Assembly: GCA_964575605.1 (NCBI GenBank)
Contig: CAZNRN010000003.1
Coordinates: forward strand, 1-64,000
From: JAPWJZ01 sp964575605
GTDB taxonomy: Bacteria > Pseudomonadota > Alphaproteobacteria > Micavibrionales > UBA2020
Length of the DNA: 64,000 bases
Direction of reading: 5' to 3'
In this document: one piece after another, positions 1-8,341 of the stretch
How positions within the stretch are numbered: the stretch's first letter is position 1
Layout: every line of letters begins with the position of its first letter
Notes under the pieces: model-generated
The model's input: only the letters and a program-made list of their open reading frames with translations
The model's database searches: none
Told to the model about the DNA's origin: nothing
Translations under genes and position numbers: made by a program

Positions 1-261
1 GACACCGAACAGGCCGTCCGTCACCAGTTCAGCGGCATACACCTTCTTGTTCACTCCACCGCGCTTGATATAGGCATAGCCGATCACCGCGCCGCGCAGC
101 GCAAGGCCGCCCAGCGACAGCGACAGCGCCGCCATTTTCAGCATCGGGCTGGTCACCAGCGGATGCGCCAGCAGGAAGAGCGTGAGGATGGTGACCGGCA
201 CCAGCTTGTCGCGCCATTTGAAGAGGAAGTTACCGATGGAAACGAGGCGTTCCTGTGTCAT
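1..261 (-). CDS. ICMT-like membrane methyltransferase, N-terminal part (runs off the window)
   Basis: The frame is open for 87 codons from an ATG at 261 to the window edge, so the C-terminal catalytic part is missing. An AAGGAG ribosome site precedes the ATG. The visible part has two hydrophobic segments (about residues 20-36 and 38-55) followed by GGVNKKVYAAELVTDGLFGV, which resembles the stretch just before the CRNP-type motif of isoprenylcysteine carboxyl methyltransferase/PEMT-like membrane methyltransferases. It starts 12 bp after the CmoA-like gene and is probably co-transcribed with it. The family call rests on this short stretch only. Confidence 0.6.
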   Translation of the reverse strand, partial: MTQERLVSIGNFLFKWRDKLVPVTILTLFLLAHPLVTSPMLKMAALSLSLGGLALRGAVIGYAYIKRGGVNKKVYAAELVTDGLFGV

Positions 262-273
262 GTGTAATGCTCC

Positions 274-1038
274 TTACTTGACGGCGATGAGGCCGCAGAA
301 ATTGTACCAGCGGAAGAAGACTTCAACAGTGCGGAAGCCCACGTCCTTCAGCAGTTTTACATTCTCTTCCACACGGTAGGGGATAAGAACGTTTTCCAGC
401 GCCTCGCGCTTTTGCGCGATTTCGGTTTCGGAATAGCCGTTGCGGCGCTTGAAGTCGTAATAGTTGCTGATGAACAGGCGGTTGAACAGCGTGTCCTCGC
501 AGGTCAGCTTCTCGATCAGGATAAGCGCACCCTGCTCGTTCATGCCGTCGCAGAGCGACTTCATGACTTTTTCGCGGTACAGCGGGCGCAGGAACTGCAG
601 CGTCAGCAGCATGGTGACGACCGATGCGTTTTCGACGTGCAGGCCGTTGTGCAGGTCTGCCGTAACGAATTCGATGTCGCGCTTGGTGCCGTTGGCGTCC
701 ACTTTCTGGCGCGCTTTCACCAGCATGTCGGGCGCGTTATCGACGCCGTAGAACTTGATGTCGGGCGCTACAACCGGATCCATCGCCAACAGTGTCGTCG
801 CAGTCGAGCAGCCGATGTCGTACAGGTTCGTGCCGGGCTTGGCAAAGAAACCTGCCAGTTCGCAGGTCATGCGCTGCATTTCTTCATAGAAAGGCACCGA
901 GCGGCTGACCATGTCGTCAAATACGGCCGCGACTTTCGAGTTGAATTTGAAATCCGTGATGGTTTTTTGCTGTTCGTCGAAAACCTTGTCCTTGTTCTCT
1001 TTATCGAGGAGCGAGGCGACGTTCGATTGTGTGCGCAT
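274..1038 (-). CDS. cmoA: CmoA-like carboxy-S-adenosyl-L-methionine synthase
   Basis: A 254-residue class I SAM-dependent enzyme. It aligns by eye with CmoA over its length: VAAVFDDMVSRSVPFYEEM near residues 36-54, the SAM-binding segment YDIGCSTAT at 73-81, LTLQFLRP near 145-152, and the hallmark DFKRRNGYSETEIAQKR at 195-211, whose arginine region in E. coli CmoA contacts the carboxyl group of carboxy-SAM. CmoA makes carboxy-SAM from SAM and prephenate for the CmoB modification of tRNA wobble uridine. No cmoB is next to it; the partner is an ICMT-like membrane methyltransferase. The glycine loop (DIGCSTAT rather than DLGCSLGA) differs from E. coli, so a related methyltransferase activity is possible. 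Confidence 0.72.
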   Translation of the reverse strand: MRTQSNVASLLDKENKDKVFDEQQKTITDFKFNSKVAAVFDDMVSRSVPFYEEMQRMTCELAGFFAKPGTNLYDIGCSTATTLLAMDPVVAPDIKFYGVDNAPDMLVKARQKVDANGTKRDIEFVTADLHNGLHVENASVVTMLLTLQFLRPLYREKVMKSLCDGMNEQGALILIEKLTCEDTLFNRLFISNYYDFKRRNGYSETEIAQKREALENVLIPYRVEENVKLLKDVGFRTVEVFFRWYNFCGLIAVK

Positions 1039-1164
1039 GGGGATATCCCGTGTTTGTTATTTTTCGCTGGCGGAAAGCCATTTCGATGATGCGAATATGT
1101 ACCTGATTTTTAGCAAGTTTTCCATACGCGGACTCGGGAAAATCTTACGTAAAAAGGGGTCGCT

Positions 1165-1183
1165 TTAGGGCATTATGCCCTAA
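1165..1183. promoter_or_regulatory. Perfect 19-bp palindrome upstream of the CmoA-like gene
   Basis: TTAGGGCATTATGCCCTAA is a perfect inverted repeat with 9-bp arms around one central T. It lies in the 264-bp gap between the 3' end of the aldehyde dehydrogenase gene and the start of the CmoA-like gene, about 127 bp upstream of the latter. No T-tract follows directly on either strand (on the minus strand a CCCCTTTTT comes several bases later), so a protein-binding site for the methyltransferase operon is at least as likely as a weak terminator. The rest of the gap is AT-rich, with nothing else recognised. Confidence 0.4.
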
Positions 1184-1302
1184 CTAGCTGAAATGAAACA
1201 AAATACTATTATTTACCATATTGCATGATTAATCACATATTGTTACAGCCAGTATCTAGGCCCGGTTATAGCCATCCTCCTTATTCGGGAAGACCAAGGC
1301 TT

Positions 1303-2940
1303 TTACGCTGCCGGCTTGGGCGCTGCGGGCTTTGCTTTTGGGCGTGCAATCACCGCTTCGTCGGCATAGAGCTTGAAATGCCCGCTGCCGCCGATGGGGG
1401 AAACGCCCGGGTGGCCGTGCGGCCCGTTCGGTGAACGGTCCTTGGGCGCGTCGCCCACAGTGAGCGAGGTCACGCGCACGCCAGCTGCATATTTCGCTAC
1501 TTCGTCGTCGTTCGCGCTGAATATCGCACCGGCCAGGCCATGCGTGTCGTATTTGTTTGTCACGGCAATCGCGGCATCGATACCTTCGACGCGCGGCAGC
1601 ACGTGGATCAGGGGGCCGAAGATTTCTTCGCCCAAGACGGTTTTGACACGGGCGGCTTTCTTTTCATCCGTCAAATCGGCCGTGCTCCAGTCGATCATCA
1701 CGGGCTGCACCCAGAACGAGTTGTCATTCAGCGCCATGGGGATGGCGTTGCTGTTCGCCTTCAAGGTGCCATAGACCTTCGCGCCGACTTCTTCGGCCAG
1801 CACGATCGCCTCTTCCATCTTCTGGCGCGCACCGCGGTCGACCAGCGGGCCCATCTTGGTGCCCTTCGAGAAGGGGTTGCCGATATGGTGGTCGTCTTCA
1901 GCACACATCTTGCCCAGCAATGCCACCACGTCTTCCGCCCCTTTTTCTGTGCAGAGCATGCGGGGGGCGGTGCAGCGCTGGCCGGTTGCGGGGGCGAAGC
2001 CCGCATATATAGCCGCCGCGATTTCCTTCGCCGCACCGTCATGGTCGAGCGCGGAATTCATCACCGCCACGACGTTCGATCCGCCCATCTCCAGAATCGT
2101 GCGCTTGATGCCGCGCGATTTGGAAATAATATTACCTGTCACGTCGCCGCCGACGAAGTGAACGATATCGACGCCCGCGGTCAGGTTACGGTTGACGCCG
2201 ACGCTGCATTGCACGAGGCCGCCTGCGTTCGCCGCGAACTCTTCCGCCCAGGGCTTGCCTTCCGATACAGCTTTGCCCGCGAATTCTTCAGCGGCTTCAC
2301 GCACGGCCTGCATAAAGGGGAAAACCCAGTTGGGCGCTTTCATCGGCGCCGAAACGATCACGCCGTTGCCTGCCGCCAGCGCGCCAACGATACCGCCGAC
2401 TGCCAGCGCATATGGATAGTTATAAGCCCCGATAATCTGCGCCACGCCCATGGGGCGCGTAATCACCATCTGGTTGAAATCGCCCTTGGGACCGATCTGC
2501 GTTTCGGCATTTTTATAGGCGTAGTCGAACCACTCGGCGCCTTTGCTCATTTCCTTTTCCGACAGCTCGATCGGCTTGCCGGTGTCTGCGGTAATGACGA
2601 TGCCGATGTCTTCTGCGTATTTCTTGACCTTTTCTTCCAGCACCTTCAGGAACTCGAGGCGTTCGCCCACGGTCAGCTTGCCGAAGGCCTTCGACGCCGC
2701 GCGGCCTTCGTCCATCAGCGCCTGTGCCTGCCCGTCGTTAGTCTGTTTCAAATAGAAAAGCGTATGCCCGAAAATCGCGCTATGCACCGACATCTCGGTG
2801 GGCGCTGCGGAGAAGGCCTTGTTGAAGGTTGGGAACTGGGAAAGATACCTGCGGTAGTCTTCACGGAACTGGGGGAAATCATTTTTATTGACGGCTTCTT
2901 CAAACTTCTGCCGGAGTGTCCCGGCGGCGACTGCAGTCAT
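1303..2940 (-). CDS. NAD(P)-dependent aldehyde dehydrogenase
   Basis: A 545-residue ALDH-superfamily enzyme that oxidises an aldehyde to an acid with NAD(P)+. The NYPY cofactor segment is near residue 174, the general base is Glu284 in LEMGGSN, the catalytic nucleophile is Cys323 in GQRCTAP, and EEIFGP follows in the catalytic domain. It is about 50 residues longer than a common ALDH: an extra N-terminal helix region of about 50 residues and a Pro/Ala/Lys tail (RPKAKPAAPKPAA). The substrate cannot be read; amino-acid semialdehyde dehydrogenases are possible relatives. It stands alone, divergent from ppa, and its promoter region carries a 19-bp palindrome also found upstream of the gene at 44593. 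Confidence 0.85.
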   Translation of the reverse strand: MTAVAAGTLRQKFEEAVNKNDFPQFREDYRRYLSQFPTFNKAFSAAPTEMSVHSAIFGHTLFYLKQTNDGQAQALMDEGRAASKAFGKLTVGERLEFLKVLEEKVKKYAEDIGIVITADTGKPIELSEKEMSKGAEWFDYAYKNAETQIGPKGDFNQMVITRPMGVAQIIGAYNYPYALAVGGIVGALAAGNGVIVSAPMKAPNWVFPFMQAVREAAEEFAGKAVSEGKPWAEEFAANAGGLVQCSVGVNRNLTAGVDIVHFVGGDVTGNIISKSRGIKRTILEMGGSNVVAVMNSALDHDGAAKEIAAAIYAGFAPATGQRCTAPRMLCTEKGAEDVVALLGKMCAEDDHHIGNPFSKGTKMGPLVDRGARQKMEEAIVLAEEVGAKVYGTLKANSNAIPMALNDNSFWVQPVMIDWSTADLTDEKKAARVKTVLGEEIFGPLIHVLPRVEGIDAAIAVTNKYDTHGLAGAIFSANDDEVAKYAAGVRVTSLTVGDAPKDRSPNGPHGHPGVSPIGGSGHFKLYADEAVIARPKAKPAAPKPAA

Positions 2941-2983
2941 TATCTCTCCTCTATTATACTTTCCGGCCGCTTATCTTCCCTGT

Positions 2984-3020
2984 TATGCTCATATTAAGCA
3001 TATATTAACTAATATGTCAA
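2984..3020 (-). promoter_or_regulatory. Promoter and 19-bp palindromic operator of the aldehyde dehydrogenase
   Basis: On the minus strand a TTGACA (3020-3015) is followed by an AT-rich spacer and the palindrome TATGCTTAATATGAGCATA (3002-2984), whose 6-bp arms TATGCT/AGCATA flank 7 bp. A TAATAT inside it (2996-2991) could serve as the -10, 18 bp from the -35. A regulator bound here would cover the -10. Nearly the same palindrome, in the same orientation to its gene and next to another TTGACA, occurs at 44541-44559. The regulator is unknown. Confidence 0.55.
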
Positions 3021-3130
3021 GAACAGCGCAAGATCGTGCAACAAACTGCTGTTATTTCTGGCTTTTAATTTCACTTACTTTTGCTTTAACTCCTTTGGTT
3101 TATAGTAGGTGCAGAAGAAGAGGTGCTGAT

Positions 3131-3709
3131 ATGGACTATAAAATCCTGCCACCCGGCAATAACGTTCCCGAAGAAGTCTACGCCATCGTGGAAATCCCGA
3201 AGGGTGAAGGCCGCATCAAGTACGAATACCGCACCAACGGCATGATGGTGGTGGACCGCCTGCGCGGCGAAGACCAGCCGATGTATCCTGTCCACTATTG
3301 CGGCATCCCCGCGACGCAGGCACCCGATGGCGATCCGCTCGACGTCCTCATTCTGGGTGCGGACAAACTGAAAAACGGCGACGTGATCCCCGTGCGCCCG
3401 GTTGCCGTGTTCTGGATGTCAGATGAAAAAGGCATCGACCCCAAAATCATCGCGGTGCCGGCCGATCATGTGACCGACGCCTATAAACACATCCAGACCT
3501 TGGCCGACGTGCCGTCTGCCGACCGCAAGGCAATCGAGGATTTCTTCAACAACTACAAAAAACACGACCTTGTTGCAGGCAAGCATTCCGCCAGTCAGGG
3601 CTGGGACGACCTCGCCGTCGCCCACAAGACAATCCACGAATGCATTGACCGCTGGGCGAAAGTCTCTACGACGCCAGCTGCAAAGCCGTCACCACGCAAG
3701 CCTTCGTGA
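3131..3709 (+). CDS. ppa: Inorganic pyrophosphatase (soluble, family I)
   Basis: Hydrolyses cytosolic pyrophosphate to phosphate with Mg2+. The 192-residue protein has the family I signature DGDPLDVLIL and upstream IPKGEGRIKYEY. The ATG at 3131 is chosen over upstream starts because the protein begins MDYKILPPG as in other family I enzymes, an AGAAGAGG site precedes it, and a TATAGT (3101-3106) would place transcription start close by. The C-terminus carries a short added tail, TPAAKPSPRKPS. It is divergent from the aldehyde dehydrogenase. A membrane pyrophosphatase (55169-57298) is in the same window. Confidence 0.95.
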   Translation: MDYKILPPGNNVPEEVYAIVEIPKGEGRIKYEYRTNGMMVVDRLRGEDQPMYPVHYCGIPATQAPDGDPLDVLILGADKLKNGDVIPVRPVAVFWMSDEKGIDPKIIAVPADHVTDAYKHIQTLADVPSADRKAIEDFFNNYKKHDLVAGKHSASQGWDDLAVAHKTIHECIDRWAKVSTTPAAKPSPRKPS

Positions 3710-3745
3710 ACAGCCCTATTTTTTGATAATCTTGGAGATAACAGC

Positions 3746-4186
3746 ATGCCAGACCGTAAATGGTTCATCAATCTTGCCGCCGTCGCATTTTTTTCCCTGC
3801 TCGGCAGCTCCCTTACCACAGCCTTTTTACAGGGCGGCAGCGCGCTCGCGGGCGATTACACTTCCACCATCAAGAATTATACATCGGACGGGCAGCCTGT
3901 TCAGGCTTTCTTCGGAGAGGACGGCAAGATGCGTATACAGTTGGGGACCTATAGCGCGCAGGGCGAACGCGGCCTGCCTCTCGTTGGCCTCTCGGATAAT
4001 AATGGACATTTGCGCATGCTGCTGCGCCTGGCAGGCCCCAATGAATCGCCGGTGCTGATCATGAAAGACAAGGGCGGCAACGACCGCATTGTCATGGGCC
4101 TTGCCCTGTCAGACAAATCCGAGGATCCTTTCCTAAGCGTCACCGACTCTTCCGGCCAGCGTAAGACTATATTTGGCAGTTATTGA
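3746..4186 (+). CDS. Hypothetical exported or membrane-anchored protein
   Basis: 146 residues, not recognised. A hydrophobic N-terminal segment (about residues 7-27: INLAAVAFFSLLGSSLTTAF) followed by SALAGD looks like a signal peptide or single anchor. The rest is a soluble region with repeated short beta-type pieces (VGLSDNNGHLRMLLRL, VLIMKDKGGNDRIVMGLAL, SVTDSSGQRKTIFGSY), which suggests a small periplasmic beta domain built from similar units of about 25 residues. It begins 36 bp after ppa and may be read with it. Confidence 0.6.
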   Translation: MPDRKWFINLAAVAFFSLLGSSLTTAFLQGGSALAGDYTSTIKNYTSDGQPVQAFFGEDGKMRIQLGTYSAQGERGLPLVGLSDNNGHLRMLLRLAGPNESPVLIMKDKGGNDRIVMGLALSDKSEDPFLSVTDSSGQRKTIFGSY

Positions 4187-4501
4187 TTCCTATCTTCACA
4201 CCCCACGTAAAATATGTGCCTTAAGGGCGAACAAAGCGCCCGTAATTGAGGCAGCTATGCACCGCGTACACTTGCGGACCTGCCAAGCGCAATCGGCAAC
4301 TGCTTGAAAATTATGGGCTGACAAAGCCGCAATTTGCCTAAAATACACGATAAATAATCTAAAAAAGCTGGATAAATGCCTCATAAAATAGGCTTTTTCT
4401 TAAATTAAAACTGTTAAAATTAAAAGAATAGAGTTAGTCAGGATTTATTAACCTGAACGTCTGCTGGGGATATCAAAAATAACAAACGGGTGAATTAAAC
4501 C
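4187..4501. other. Intergenic region, AT-rich, no gene seen
   Basis: 315 bases between two small exported-protein genes. The second half is much more AT-rich than the surroundings. A short hairpin GCCT/AGGC followed by TTTTT (about 4379-4399) and a 5-bp inverted repeat TCAGG/CCTGA near 4439-4457 are present but weak. It probably contains the promoter of the gene at 4502. No RNA gene was recognised. Confidence 0.4.
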
Positions 4502-4855
4502 ATGAAAACAGCAATCATCGCAGGCTTGTGTTTCCTGATGGTCTTTTTCAATCATGGCGCCCCGACAAGCTCGGACGCAGGCACGGCCTGCATAATGCCC
4601 GCGGCCATGAAACAGGCCGCCGCCGTTACGCCCGCAGCCAACAGGCTGAAAGCGGTTGAGCTAAAAGAAGAAGCTGAAACTGCAGAGGTTGTACCCGTGT
4701 CACTCGCCGCGACTGAACCTGCGGCCGGCGGCGCACCGCAAGAAGACCGCAGCAGCCTGCGCGCACTGAAACCTGTTTATTCGATGATGGGCGAAGATGC
4801 CGACAGCTACGCCTCTGGCAAGCAGGATCATTTGATGCAGGCCTTGATGCGCTGA
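4502..4855 (+). CDS. Small secreted protein of unknown function
   Basis: 117 residues with an N-terminal signal-like segment (MKTAIIAGLCFLMVFFNHGAP) followed by an Ala/Glu/Val-rich, probably disordered region (AVELKEEAETAEVVPVSLAATEPAAGG) and a short C-terminal part. No family was recognised. It ends 13 bp before the convergent cyclase gene. The coding call rests on the clean start, the signal segment and GC-rich codon use. Confidence 0.5.
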   Translation: MKTAIIAGLCFLMVFFNHGAPTSSDAGTACIMPAAMKQAAAVTPAANRLKAVELKEEAETAEVVPVSLAATEPAAGGAPQEDRSSLRALKPVYSMMGEDADSYASGKQDHLMQALMR

Positions 4856-4868
4856 GAGTTTATGCTGA

Positions 4869-6251
4869 TTACTTGTCTTTATAGTCGATAAAGCTGCTCT
4901 CGATCGAGAATTCGGCAGTATTTCCGCTCATATAATAAGACAGATAATAATAATGATAATCGTCACTCCACAGGATTTTGGACGCGGGCTTGCGTGTTTC
5001 CTGATCCTCGGTGCGGTTGCTGTCGGTATGCGTGCCTTGTGAAACCGCGACGCCGTTCAGCATCACGGTCCAGTCGGCGGTGAACTTTGCCTTCGCCGCG
5101 TCGCCGGGGTCGGGCTCGGCCTTTACGGCCAGTTCTATGCGGGAGGTGTTCTCCTTGCGCGCCATGTTCTTGTCAAAGGAAATAAAGGTGGCATCTGCTG
5201 TTCCTTTGACCTCTTTTTCCTCCCCTTCCGCAAGGCTGACGCGGCGCGTGACGCCGGGCAGCTGCACACGCTCGAACCGAAGGTCCAGCACGTTCTTGCC
5301 TGCCTTAACTTCGAATGGCGCGAAGGCGCGGACGATATAGCTGATGTCGACGGTCAGCAAATGCTTCCCCTCCTCCAGCGGCACCAGCACATTCCGCACA
5401 TGCTGACCGCGCTCGCCATCCATATGCATGGCGCGCCCGTCCTCAAGTTTCCCTTCGTCCGAATTGTAGTCGATGACGCTGACTTCGGGCTTGCTGAAAG
5501 AAATATGAAGATACGCGTAAGTGCCCGCCGCTAAAAGAGCTGCGACGGCCAGAACAGCCGCAGCCGCCGTGGCAAGGCCAGATTTCGACTTCATCGCGCC
5601 CGCCGGTTTTTTCGGCTGTGTCAGTTTCGGGTTGTATGCCTCATAAATTTCAACAGGTTCAGGAATGCCCTTCAGCTCATAACGGCCGTATTTTTCCCAA
5701 GACACCGGTTTATCCGATTTGTCGTTAAGCCAGCCCCGTGCGCTATCAAAAACCGTATAGGTAACCAAAACCTGTCCCCCGTCAGCGAGGGCTTCGACCC
5801 GTGCAGCACGGTTCACATGCCTGCCGAAAACATCGGCGTTCACATCGTCTTCCGTCGTCACCTGCCCGCAATGCAACCCCATGCGCACATTTATATCTTC
5901 GAATTCCGGATGTTCTTTATTGAAGACCGCCAGTTTTTCCTGCGCCTCAATCGACCGCGCAACTGCAGTTGACGGCTCCGAAAAAACCGCCATCACCGCG
6001 TCGCCTATATGTTTTATCACGCGACCGCCGCCATCGCGCTCGATGACCGGCACAATCACGTCGTCATGGAATTTGCGCAGCTTGTTCGAATAAGCTTCGC
6101 CATGCTGTTCGGTGATGCGCGTGAAACCTTTGATATCCGTAAACAAAATCGTAAGCACCGCAGTGCTTTTCTGCCTGCGGAACTGGTCGATCGCCTGTAA
6201 CTCGCTGGCGGTCAGGGATTGGCTCAAGGGCGTGGCGGAGGTTTCTTGCAT
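4869..6251 (-). CDS. Class III adenylate/guanylate cyclase with one TM helix and a periplasmic C-terminal domain
   Basis: 460 residues. The cytosolic N-terminal cyclase domain (about 30-205) has both metal-binding aspartates, D39 in LFTDIKGFT and D84 in HIGDAVMAVF, and the transition-state residues N146 and R150 in GRHVNRAARVEAL, so it should be active in making cyclic AMP or GMP from NTP. A Lys/Pro linker leads to one TM helix (about 224-247). The remaining 210 residues should be periplasmic and contain an FVEV-like beta-rich region with no known family seen. The order (catalytic domain first, sensor last) is the reverse of the common sensor-TM-cyclase layout. It is monocistronic, convergent with the small gene at 4502 and upstream of nothing obvious. 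Confidence 0.88.
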   Translation of the reverse strand: MQETSATPLSQSLTASELQAIDQFRRQKSTAVLTILFTDIKGFTRITEQHGEAYSNKLRKFHDDVIVPVIERDGGGRVIKHIGDAVMAVFSEPSTAVARSIEAQEKLAVFNKEHPEFEDINVRMGLHCGQVTTEDDVNADVFGRHVNRAARVEALADGGQVLVTYTVFDSARGWLNDKSDKPVSWEKYGRYELKGIPEPVEIYEAYNPKLTQPKKPAGAMKSKSGLATAAAAVLAVAALLAAGTYAYLHISFSKPEVSVIDYNSDEGKLEDGRAMHMDGERGQHVRNVLVPLEEGKHLLTVDISYIVRAFAPFEVKAGKNVLDLRFERVQLPGVTRRVSLAEGEEKEVKGTADATFISFDKNMARKENTSRIELAVKAEPDPGDAAKAKFTADWTVMLNGVAVSQGTHTDSNRTEDQETRKPASKILWSDDYHYYYLSYYMSGNTAEFSIESSFIDYKDK

Positions 6252-6291
6252 GGGAATACCCGGGTAAGGTTACCCTTCTTCATACCACTAA

Positions 6292-6318
6292 AACAAAAGC
6301 CCGCCAAACGGCGGGCTT
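6292..6318 (-). terminator. Intrinsic terminator of tRNA-Glu
   Basis: On the minus strand AAGCCCGCC-GTTT-GGCGGGCTT forms a 9-bp hairpin followed by TTGTTTT, 15 bp after the tRNA 3' end. Confidence 0.85.
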
Positions 6319-6332
6319 GAATGGTTTGCAAG

Positions 6333-6408
6333 TGGCGTCCCCTAGGGGATTCGAACCCCTGTTACATCCGTGAAAGGGACGTGTCCTAGGCCTCTAGACG
6401 AAGGGGAC
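6333..6408 (-). tRNA. tRNA-Glu (anticodon UUC), CCA encoded
   Basis: A 76-nt cloverleaf on the minus strand: acceptor GTCCCCT pairs with AGGGGAC, discriminator G and an encoded CCA at 6335-6333. The T-loop TTCGAAT lies in GGGGTTCGAATCCCC. The anticodon loop CTTTCAC holds TTC (complement of 6374-6372). It lies between recJ (which ends at 6465, transcribed toward it) and the cyclase, with its own terminator. Confidence 0.95.
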
Positions 6409-6464
6409 GCATGTCTTGCGAGGTGTGGATGTTTTATACGTAACTGCGCGGGAAATCAAGGGAA

Positions 6465-8246
6465 TTATTTCCACACGGGCGCTGCGTCAATGATTTGAAA
6501 ATTAACGGTTTTCCGGCCCTGCCAGGTATTAACCGTTGCATGACCTGCAATCGCGAGAGGCGTGCTGCCGGCCTTGAGGAGTGTTTCGCCTAGCTTGGTA
6601 TCAAGGGCGCGGAAGGCGATGCCTTTAATGCTGGTGCCGCCGGCAGTGTCCTGAATAAAGCAGCTGACGTGGCGTTCGCCTACCACGTTGGGCTTGATTA
6701 TCTTCACGCCCGAGATGGCAAAGCGCGGCTCAGAATGGCCGGAGCCATAGGGCGCAAGCGCTTCGAGTTTCTCGACGAGGTCGAGCGTAATCGCCGGCGC
6801 GGAAAGGACGCCGTCGAGTTTGAGTTCGGGCACATAGGTCGCGCCATTCAGCTGTTCCTGCACATGCTTGTTAATGAAGCTGCGCAGTTCGTCCATCATG
6901 TGGCGCGCGACGGTGAAGCCCGCGGCCATCTTGTGCCCGCCGCCTGCGATTAACAATCCGCGCTGTTTCGCAGCGACGACTGCGGCCCCGAGATCGATAC
7001 CCGAGACGGAGCGGCATGATGCCTTACCGATTTCTTTTGTGTCATAAGCGATTACGCAGACGGGACGGTTGTATTTTTCTTTCAGCCTTGCTGCGACGAT
7101 GCCGATGACGCCAGGGTGCCAGTTTTCACCATCGGCCAGGATAACGAGGTCTTTGTCGAGTTTGCGGTCGGCGACGCGGTTGAGCGCGTCTTCGAGCACG
7201 TTATCCTCGATATGCTTGCGCTCGATATTATACTGGTGGAGCTTGTGCGCGACCATGCGTGCCTCGAGCGTATCGTCGGTCGAGAGGATACGCCAGCCAA
7301 GGTCCGCCTCTCCCACCCTGCCGCCCGCATTCACGCGGGGGCCGAGGACGAAGCCCGCATGGAAGGCTGTGGGCTGTTCAGACACGCCTGCGATATCGGC
7401 CAGCGCTGTGATACCAGGGTTTTTGCGCATCGCCATGACCTTGAGGCCTTGCGAGACGAAAGCGCGGTTGATGCCGGTCAACGGCACGACGTCGGCAACA
7501 GTGCCGAGCGCCACGATATCCAGCCAGTGCAGGATGCGCGGCTCGGGCTTAGTATCCCCATACCAGCCCTTGGCGCGCAAAAGGCGGTTTACGGCGACGA
7601 TGGTGATGAAGGTCACGCCGACAGCCGCCAGCTGGCCGAGGCCGCTGGTGCAGTCGAGGCGGTTGGGGTTCACCACGGCATGGGCGACAGGTAGTTTTGC
7701 CTCTGCCCTGTGGTGGTCGAGCACTACGGTATCCATGCCTGCATCGGCGGCGGCCTGTAGCGGTTCGTACGATGTGATGCCACAGTCCACGGTGATCAAA
7801 ACCTTGTGGCCTTCGCTGGCCAGCAATTTCATCGCCTCGACGTTCGGGCCATAGCCTTCGCCGATGCGGTCGGGGATATAGACGCGGATGTCTGAACCGA
7901 CAGCACGGAAGAACCGTTTCAGCAGCGAGGACGAGGTTGCACCGTCAACGTCGTAATCGCCAAAGACGCAGGTTTTCTCGCCGTTCATAATGGCAGCGGC
8001 GATGCGTTCAGCCGCCTTTTCCATGTCTTTCAACGCGTATGGGTCAGGCAGCTGGACTTTCAGCGTCGGGTTCAGGAAGGTTTCAACATCCTCAAACCCG
8101 ATATTGCGGGAGACGAGGATGCGGCTGACAATATCGGGCAGGCCGAAAGCCTGCGATATACCGGCGGCGAGGCGTTCGTCGGCATCTGCGAAAACCCATT
8201 TCTTGCCCATCACCGACTGCTCGACGGACAGCGCCGTGCGTACCAT
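6465..8246 (-). CDS. recJ: Single-stranded-DNA-specific exonuclease RecJ
   Basis: A 5'-3' single-strand exonuclease of the DHH superfamily, used in recombination and mismatch repair. It carries VFGDYDVDGATS (motif I), VLDHHRAE (DHH motif) and, in the DHHA1 part, AGGGHKMAAGF; an OB-type C-terminal region follows. The start is uncertain: the frame extends up to a TTG at 8306, but the extra 20 codons are unlike the rest in codon use. The ATG at 8246 (MVRTALSVEQSV) fits the usual RecJ beginning, though it has no clear ribosome site. It is the third gene of hom-glpX-recJ, a common alphaproteobacterial order. Confidence 0.92.
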   Translation of the reverse strand: MVRTALSVEQSVMGKKWVFADADERLAAGISQAFGLPDIVSRILVSRNIGFEDVETFLNPTLKVQLPDPYALKDMEKAAERIAAAIMNGEKTCVFGDYDVDGATSSSLLKRFFRAVGSDIRVYIPDRIGEGYGPNVEAMKLLASEGHKVLITVDCGITSYEPLQAAADAGMDTVVLDHHRAEAKLPVAHAVVNPNRLDCTSGLGQLAAVGVTFITIVAVNRLLRAKGWYGDTKPEPRILHWLDIVALGTVADVVPLTGINRAFVSQGLKVMAMRKNPGITALADIAGVSEQPTAFHAGFVLGPRVNAGGRVGEADLGWRILSTDDTLEARMVAHKLHQYNIERKHIEDNVLEDALNRVADRKLDKDLVILADGENWHPGVIGIVAARLKEKYNRPVCVIAYDTKEIGKASCRSVSGIDLGAAVVAAKQRGLLIAGGGHKMAAGFTVARHMMDELRSFINKHVQEQLNGATYVPELKLDGVLSAPAITLDLVEKLEALAPYGSGHSEPRFAISGVKIIKPNVVGERHVSCFIQDTAGGTSIKGIAFRALDTKLGETLLKAGSTPLAIAGHATVNTWQGRKTVNFQIIDAAPVWK

Positions 8247-8341
8247 TGCCGGTGGCGCGACAGGTGCGGTTTGTGATACTTCGCTGAATTGGGTCTTTGC
8301 AGTCAAATCGGTGTCTCGCTTCGGTAGTATTGATAGTATTT

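Noticed and set aside
4196..4384. 62-residue minus-strand frame in the 4.2-kb gap
   Set aside because: AT-rich, no ribosome site, no family.
6292..6464. tRNA-Glu region considered as an integration site
   Set aside because: No integrase, no repeated tRNA 3' end and no shift in base composition nearby.
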